From: Sebaldella sp.
GTDB taxonomy: Bacteria; Fusobacteriota; Fusobacteriia; Fusobacteriales; Leptotrichiaceae
Length of the DNA stretch: 36,381 nt
Direction: 5' to 3'
NCBI GenBank assembly: GCA_018058425.1
Contig: JAGOZX010000023.1
Span: 1-36,381, forward strand
In this document: positions 33,457-36,381 of the stretch, piece after piece
Numbering within the stretch: the first letter of the stretch is position 1
How the letters are laid out: each line of letters begins with the position of its first letter
Position numbers and translations under genes: made by a program
Notes under the pieces: generated by a model
What the model saw: the letters and a program-made list of their open reading frames with translations, nothing else
The model's database searches: none
Told to the model about the DNA's origin: nothing

Positions 33457-33503
33457 AAAAAGAGAAACTAACTTCATTCTTGAAGCAGTTTCTCTTTTAA
33501 TTT
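33457..33503. terminator. Intrinsic terminator of the sugar operon
   Basis: AAAAGAGAAACT pairs with AGTTTCTCTTTT, with an inner CTTCA/TGAAG extension; T run on the plus strand and A run on the left. It also faces the convergent zinc-ribbon gene. Confidence 0.92.
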
Positions 33504-33560
33504 TTATATAAATAATATTTGAAAGAAATATATTTTGTTATTATTAGTACAGCTAAAAAA

Positions 33561-33824
33561 CTACTCTAACCATCGTTTTAGACCTGGAAATAAATCTTTC
33601 AGTGATTCCTTTTCTTCCTCTTTATCAAAGTCACTTCCTTCAATTTCTTCCATATAATCTAAAGTGATTTCAATCATTTCAGACATAGATACATCATGAA
33701 TAAATTCTCCATTAATGTAACAAAATGAACAATAAGAAGTATTTTTTGTGCCATCTTCATTAGTACCAAACTCACTATCCTCAATTATAGGCATACTACA
33801 ACTTTGACAAATGTTAAATATCAT
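33561..33824 (-). CDS. Small zinc-ribbon protein (Zn_ribbon_2 type)
   Basis: 87 residues. Four cysteines form two CxxC knuckles, C6/C9 (CQSC) and C32/C35 (CSFC), in the context CQSCSMP...EFGTNEDG...YCSFCY, which matches the recalled putative zinc-ribbon family PF12674. The C-terminal part is acidic and helical (MEEIEGSDFDKEEEKESLKD). Cytoplasmic; no function known for the family. AAAAGGAGA precedes the ATG. Monocistronic. Confidence 0.85.
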   Translation of the reverse strand: MIFNICQSCSMPIIEDSEFGTNEDGTKNTSYCSFCYINGEFIHDVSMSEMIEITLDYMEEIEGSDFDKEEEKESLKDLFPGLKRWLE

Positions 33825-34379
33825 ATTAACTCATCTCCTTTTATTATAAAAATATAATTATTAAAATTTATACAGATAATTTTTATAATGAACAGTTTTT
33901 ATGAAAGTTAAGTTCTATAGTTTTATTATATCCCCTTATTATTATGCAAGTCAATATATAATTTGGATTTTATAAATCTGCTATATTATATTTTTAATAG
34001 ACATAATATTTTTCAAATAGGAAGATCTTAAATAAAGTTAGCATGGTGGCTTTTATCTTAGTAAAGATTTTAAGGTTCTTAAATAAAATCCGAATAATTA
34101 TCTAAAGTCGCTGAAAATAAAGGGTTTTATAGAATTATAAATAAAGTTGACATTTTATCATACAAGTGATATAAGATAGTTACGAGAAAATTAAAAAAAG
34201 ATTCACCTTTAAAGCCTATAAAGACAAAAGTATTTAAATCAGGAATTACTATGCTTTGTTCTCATCCTGATAAAAAAGTGATTGAATAATTGAAACATGG
34301 TATGTTCATTTTTAATCATTAAGTAAAAGAAACCTTTATTTATTGATGAATTGAATTAAAAAATTAGGGAGTGATGCCA
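33825..34379. other. Gene-poor interval with a possible degenerate reading frame
   Basis: No intact gene. Between about 34042 and 34322 the plus strand gives protein-like stretches broken by stops and frame changes: HGGFYLSKDFKVLK, stop, NPNNYLKSLKIKGFIEL, then in another frame YKIVTRKLKKDSPLKPIKTK and GITMLCSHPDKKVIE, stop, LKHGMFIFNH. They may be the remnant of a lost gene; I cannot name the family. The rest is A/T-rich spacer. Confidence 0.35.
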
Positions 34380-34802
34380 ATGGCTGTATTTGTATTTGTA
34401 AATTTTAATGGAAACTGTCGTGAAGCAGTGGAATATTATGCAGAAATTTTTGAAACAAAAAAACCAGAATTTATGACTTATGGTGAATTTCCAGCTGATC
34501 CAAATTTTATAATTTCAGAAGAATCTAAAAAACTAATTATGTATACTTCACTTGATATTGATGGAAGTAATGTCATGTTTAGTGATACTTTACCAGGTAT
34601 GAAATTTTTAGAAGGGAATAATATAAATCTTACAGTTAGTAACAAAGATATAGATGAGATAAAAAAATTATTTAATAAATTAAAAGTAGAGGGAACTGTG
34701 GAAATGGAGCTTCAAGAAACATTTTGGAGTAAATGCTATGGTATGTTAATAGATAAATTTGGAATACCGTGGCAGTTTAATCACGATAGTGGAATGATGT
34801 AA
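34380..34802 (+). CDS. VOC-superfamily PhnB-like protein
   Basis: 140 residues from the ATG at 34380, eight bases after AGGGAG; in-frame GTG (34371) and ATG (34374) codons lie too close to it. The start FVFVNFNGNCREAVEYYAEIF and the C-terminal LIDKFGIPWQFNHD are typical of PhnB-like glyoxalase/bleomycin-resistance fold proteins (vicinal oxygen chelate). Members include dioxygenases, isomerases and binding proteins; the function of this branch is unknown. Probably a cytoplasmic dimer. Monocistronic with its own terminator. Confidence 0.88.
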   Translation: MAVFVFVNFNGNCREAVEYYAEIFETKKPEFMTYGEFPADPNFIISEESKKLIMYTSLDIDGSNVMFSDTLPGMKFLEGNNINLTVSNKDIDEIKKLFNKLKVEGTVEMELQETFWSKCYGMLIDKFGIPWQFNHDSGMM

Positions 34803-34829
34803 TAAATAAATTTTGAAAAAATATATAGA

Positions 34830-34868
34830 TATAGAATTTTTTTGACAAAGAGATTCTATATTTTTTTA
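34830..34868 (+). terminator. Intrinsic terminator of the VOC-family gene
   Basis: TATAGAAT pairs with ATTCTATA (34830-34837, 34853-34860), followed by TTTTTTTATT. Confidence 0.88.
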
Positions 34869-35026
34869 TTAACTTAGTAAATAAATTAGAAGTTCAAGAA
34901 AATTGACTTATAAAGATTTTCTTTGTATAATTTCATTATAGAAACTTTACAATAATAATATGAAGTTTTTAAATAAAAAAATAACTTTATAATTGACATG
35001 AAAAAGAATTTATAATAATGAAAAGA

Positions 35027-35055
35027 AAGGGGATTTTAGATAGATTTTATCTAAA
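35027..35055 (+). promoter_or_regulatory. Distant Shine-Dalgarno plus hairpin before fplA
   Basis: AAGGGG at 35027-35032 is followed by the perfect 8-bp hairpin TTTAGATA-GATTT-TATCTAAA (35035-35055), then 11 bases to the ATG. No other Shine-Dalgarno is close to the start. Folding the hairpin shortens the effective spacing to about 13 bases, so it may be required for translation. Confidence 0.45.
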
Positions 35056-35066
35056 AAAATTAAAGA

Positions 35067-36381
35067 ATGCGCAAAAAAATTATATTAATATTTTTTATTT
35101 TAGCTGTGAGTGTCTTTTCAGAAGATAAAAGAATAGGGTTAGTTTTAAGTGGAGGAACAGCCAAAGGACTAGCACATATAGGAGTTTTAAAAGTACTTGA
35201 GGAAGAAAAAGTACCAATAGAGTATGTAACTGGGACAAGTATGGGAAGTATAGTAGGAGGACTTTATGCTGTGGGATATACTCCAGAAGAAATAGAGAAA
35301 ATAGCAATAGAAATGGATTGGATGGAGGTATTTACAGATACTGTTCCTAGATCAGATAAAGGTGCTGTTAGAAATTATATTGAAGATAAGAATACTATAG
35401 CATTGCCAATAGATAAATTTAGTCTTAGCCTTCCAAATGGGGCTATAGGTGGAAAAAACATAAGTACAAAATTAGGGGATTTATTTTATGGTGTAGAGGG
35501 AGTAACTGATTTTAAAGATTTTCCTCAAAAATTTGCCCTAGTAGCCACAGATTTAGAAACAGGTCGTGGAGTGATGATTGATAGCGGATCTTTGACTACT
35601 GCTATTCGAGCTAGTATGTCAATCCCAACAGTTATTTCACCAGTAAGATATGAGGGGAAATTACTTGTAGACGGTGGAATTATTAGAAATTTACCAGTAC
35701 AAGATGCAAAGGTTTTAGGGGCAGATTATACTATTGGTGTAAATGTTGGTGAAGGTTTTGGAAAATTAGATGAAAATAAACTAAGCTTTATTGATATTAC
35801 TACAAATGTATTAACTTTAGCAGGTAAGGAAGAAGTAGAAAGACAAAAAAGAATGCTGGATTTATATATAGAACCAGAAATGAGTAATATTCAATCAATA
35901 GATTTTTTGAAGGTGAAAGAAATAATAGATCTTGGAGAAGCTGAGGCCCGTAAACATATTGATGAGATAAGAAAATTAAGTGATCCAAAGAAATTTGCTG
36001 AAATACAGGAAAAAAGAAAAGAATTTAGATTGACTTGGAAAAATACATATAAAGTAGATAAGATAAATGTAGAAGGAAATAAAAAATATAAGGATGAGTA
36101 TTTTTATAAGTATATTCCTAAAAATTTGACCAGTATGTCTAAAGAAGATATTGATAAAATAGTTCAATCTATTTATTCAAGTGGTGATTTTCTTACGGTA
36201 TATTATGAAATAAAAGATGATGAACTAACATTAGTGGTTCAGGAAAAAGCAAGCAGTTATCTGACTCTTGGTGGTAATGTTAATAAAGAAGACTTGGCAA
36301 CAGTAACTATTGGTTACCAGGGAAATAATGTAATAAATAATAAAAACCTGAGATACTCACTGACAGGGATAATAAATCAAG
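35067..36381 (+). CDS. fplA: Type Vd patatin-like phospholipase autotransporter (FplA-like), 3' end outside window
   Basis: The frame is open from the ATG at 35067 to the window end, giving 438 residues of an expected ~750. Signal peptide MRKKIILIFFILAVSVFS; patatin domain from about 22, with the oxyanion loop SGGTAKG (28-34), nucleophile S58 in GTSMGS and catalytic Asp202 in DGG. A POTRA domain starts near 327 (YKVDKINVEGNKKY) and the first barrel strands near 400 (SYLTLGGNVN). This order, patatin-POTRA-BamA-like barrel, is that of F. nucleatum FplA, a class A1 phospholipase in the outer membrane. All catalytic residues are present in this part. Start choice is slightly uncertain because the Shine-Dalgarno is distant. 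Confidence 0.93.
   Translation, partial: MRKKIILIFFILAVSVFSEDKRIGLVLSGGTAKGLAHIGVLKVLEEEKVPIEYVTGTSMGSIVGGLYAVGYTPEEIEKIAIEMDWMEVFTDTVPRSDKGAVRNYIEDKNTIALPIDKFSLSLPNGAIGGKNISTKLGDLFYGVEGVTDFKDFPQKFALVATDLETGRGVMIDSGSLTTAIRASMSIPTVISPVRYEGKLLVDGGIIRNLPVQDAKVLGADYTIGVNVGEGFGKLDENKLSFIDITTNVLTLAGKEEVERQKRMLDLYIEPEMSNIQSIDFLKVKEIIDLGEAEARKHIDEIRKLSDPKKFAEIQEKRKEFRLTWKNTYKVDKINVEGNKKYKDEYFYKYIPKNLTSMSKEDIDKIVQSIYSSGDFLTVYYEIKDDELTLVVQEKASSYLTLGGNVNKEDLATVTIGYQGNNVINNKNLRYSLTGIINQ

Noticed and set aside
35018-35128. Small frame starting MKRKGILDRFYLKK overlapping the fplA start
   Set aside because: Its start lies before the AAGGGG with no Shine-Dalgarno of its own; overlap with fplA in another frame. 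A leader-ORF role cannot be excluded but nothing supports it.
1-36381. tRNA or rRNA genes
   Set aside because: No cloverleaf with TTC-A-A/T-type T-loop and CCA-end pairing, and no GC-rich rRNA-like block was seen on either strand.

Overview
The window is very AT-rich, uses ATA/AGA-heavy codons, and carries outer-membrane proteins (a 2,103-residue classical autotransporter and the start of an FplA-type patatin autotransporter) beside otherwise low-GC genes. This combination, the FMN-riboswitch-controlled ImpX transporter and the F-x-F-S-C lipoprotein signals point to a member of the Fusobacteriia (Fusobacterium or a close relative). Species cannot be fixed from the sequence alone.

Layout. 1-3.8 kb: impX (minus strand) behind an FMN riboswitch and leader terminator; divergent rseP and an APC permease. 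3.8-7.4 kb: a three-gene xanthine-dehydrogenase-type molybdenum hydroxylase operon (xdhA-xdhB-xdhC). 7.9-10.5 kb: a GlcD-type FAD oxidoreductase, an HxlR regulator and a PEBP-family exported protein, each with its own terminator. 11.1-17.4 kb: one giant autotransporter gene with a long promoter region. 17.5-17.6 kb: a MITE/REP-like inverted-repeat element. 17.8-24.2 kb: a complete trp operon, trpL-E-G-D-C-F-B-A, on the minus strand, with a leader peptide containing Trp-Ser-Trp-Trp and two consecutive intrinsic terminators that look coupled. 24.4-25.7 kb: a secreted protein with a T4-lysozyme-like Glu...GIGH motif and a Cys-rich lipoprotein. 25.75-26.0 kb: a compact locus read here as a type I toxin-antitoxin system. 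26.1-27.5 kb: class II CPD photolyase. 28.0-33.4 kb: a LacI-regulated sugar ABC importer (binding lipoprotein, tandem ATPase, permease) ending in a PfkB-family kinase. 33.6-36.4 kb: a small zinc-ribbon protein, a VOC/PhnB-like protein and the 5' part of fplA, cut by the window end.

How the parts work together. The trp cluster supplies all enzymes from chorismate to tryptophan and is tuned by ribosome-sensed attenuation. The importer operon carries two near-identical LacI-type operators 107 bp apart, consistent with autoregulation, and probably imports a sugar that the PfkB kinase then phosphorylates; the binding-protein pocket does not match ribose at several positions.

The most novel-looking element is the locus at 25.75-26.0 kb. 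It has a 19-residue hydrophobic ORF with a strong Shine-Dalgarno sequence and terminator. On the same strand just upstream is a separate ~58-nt RNA unit with its own promoter and terminator. That RNA is complementary to the toxin mRNA in two blocks: 14 nt directly abutting the Shine-Dalgarno sequence, and 7 nt matching the loop of a 5' hairpin. None of these functional readings was tested by database search; they rest on motifs seen in the sequence and on recalled family knowledge.
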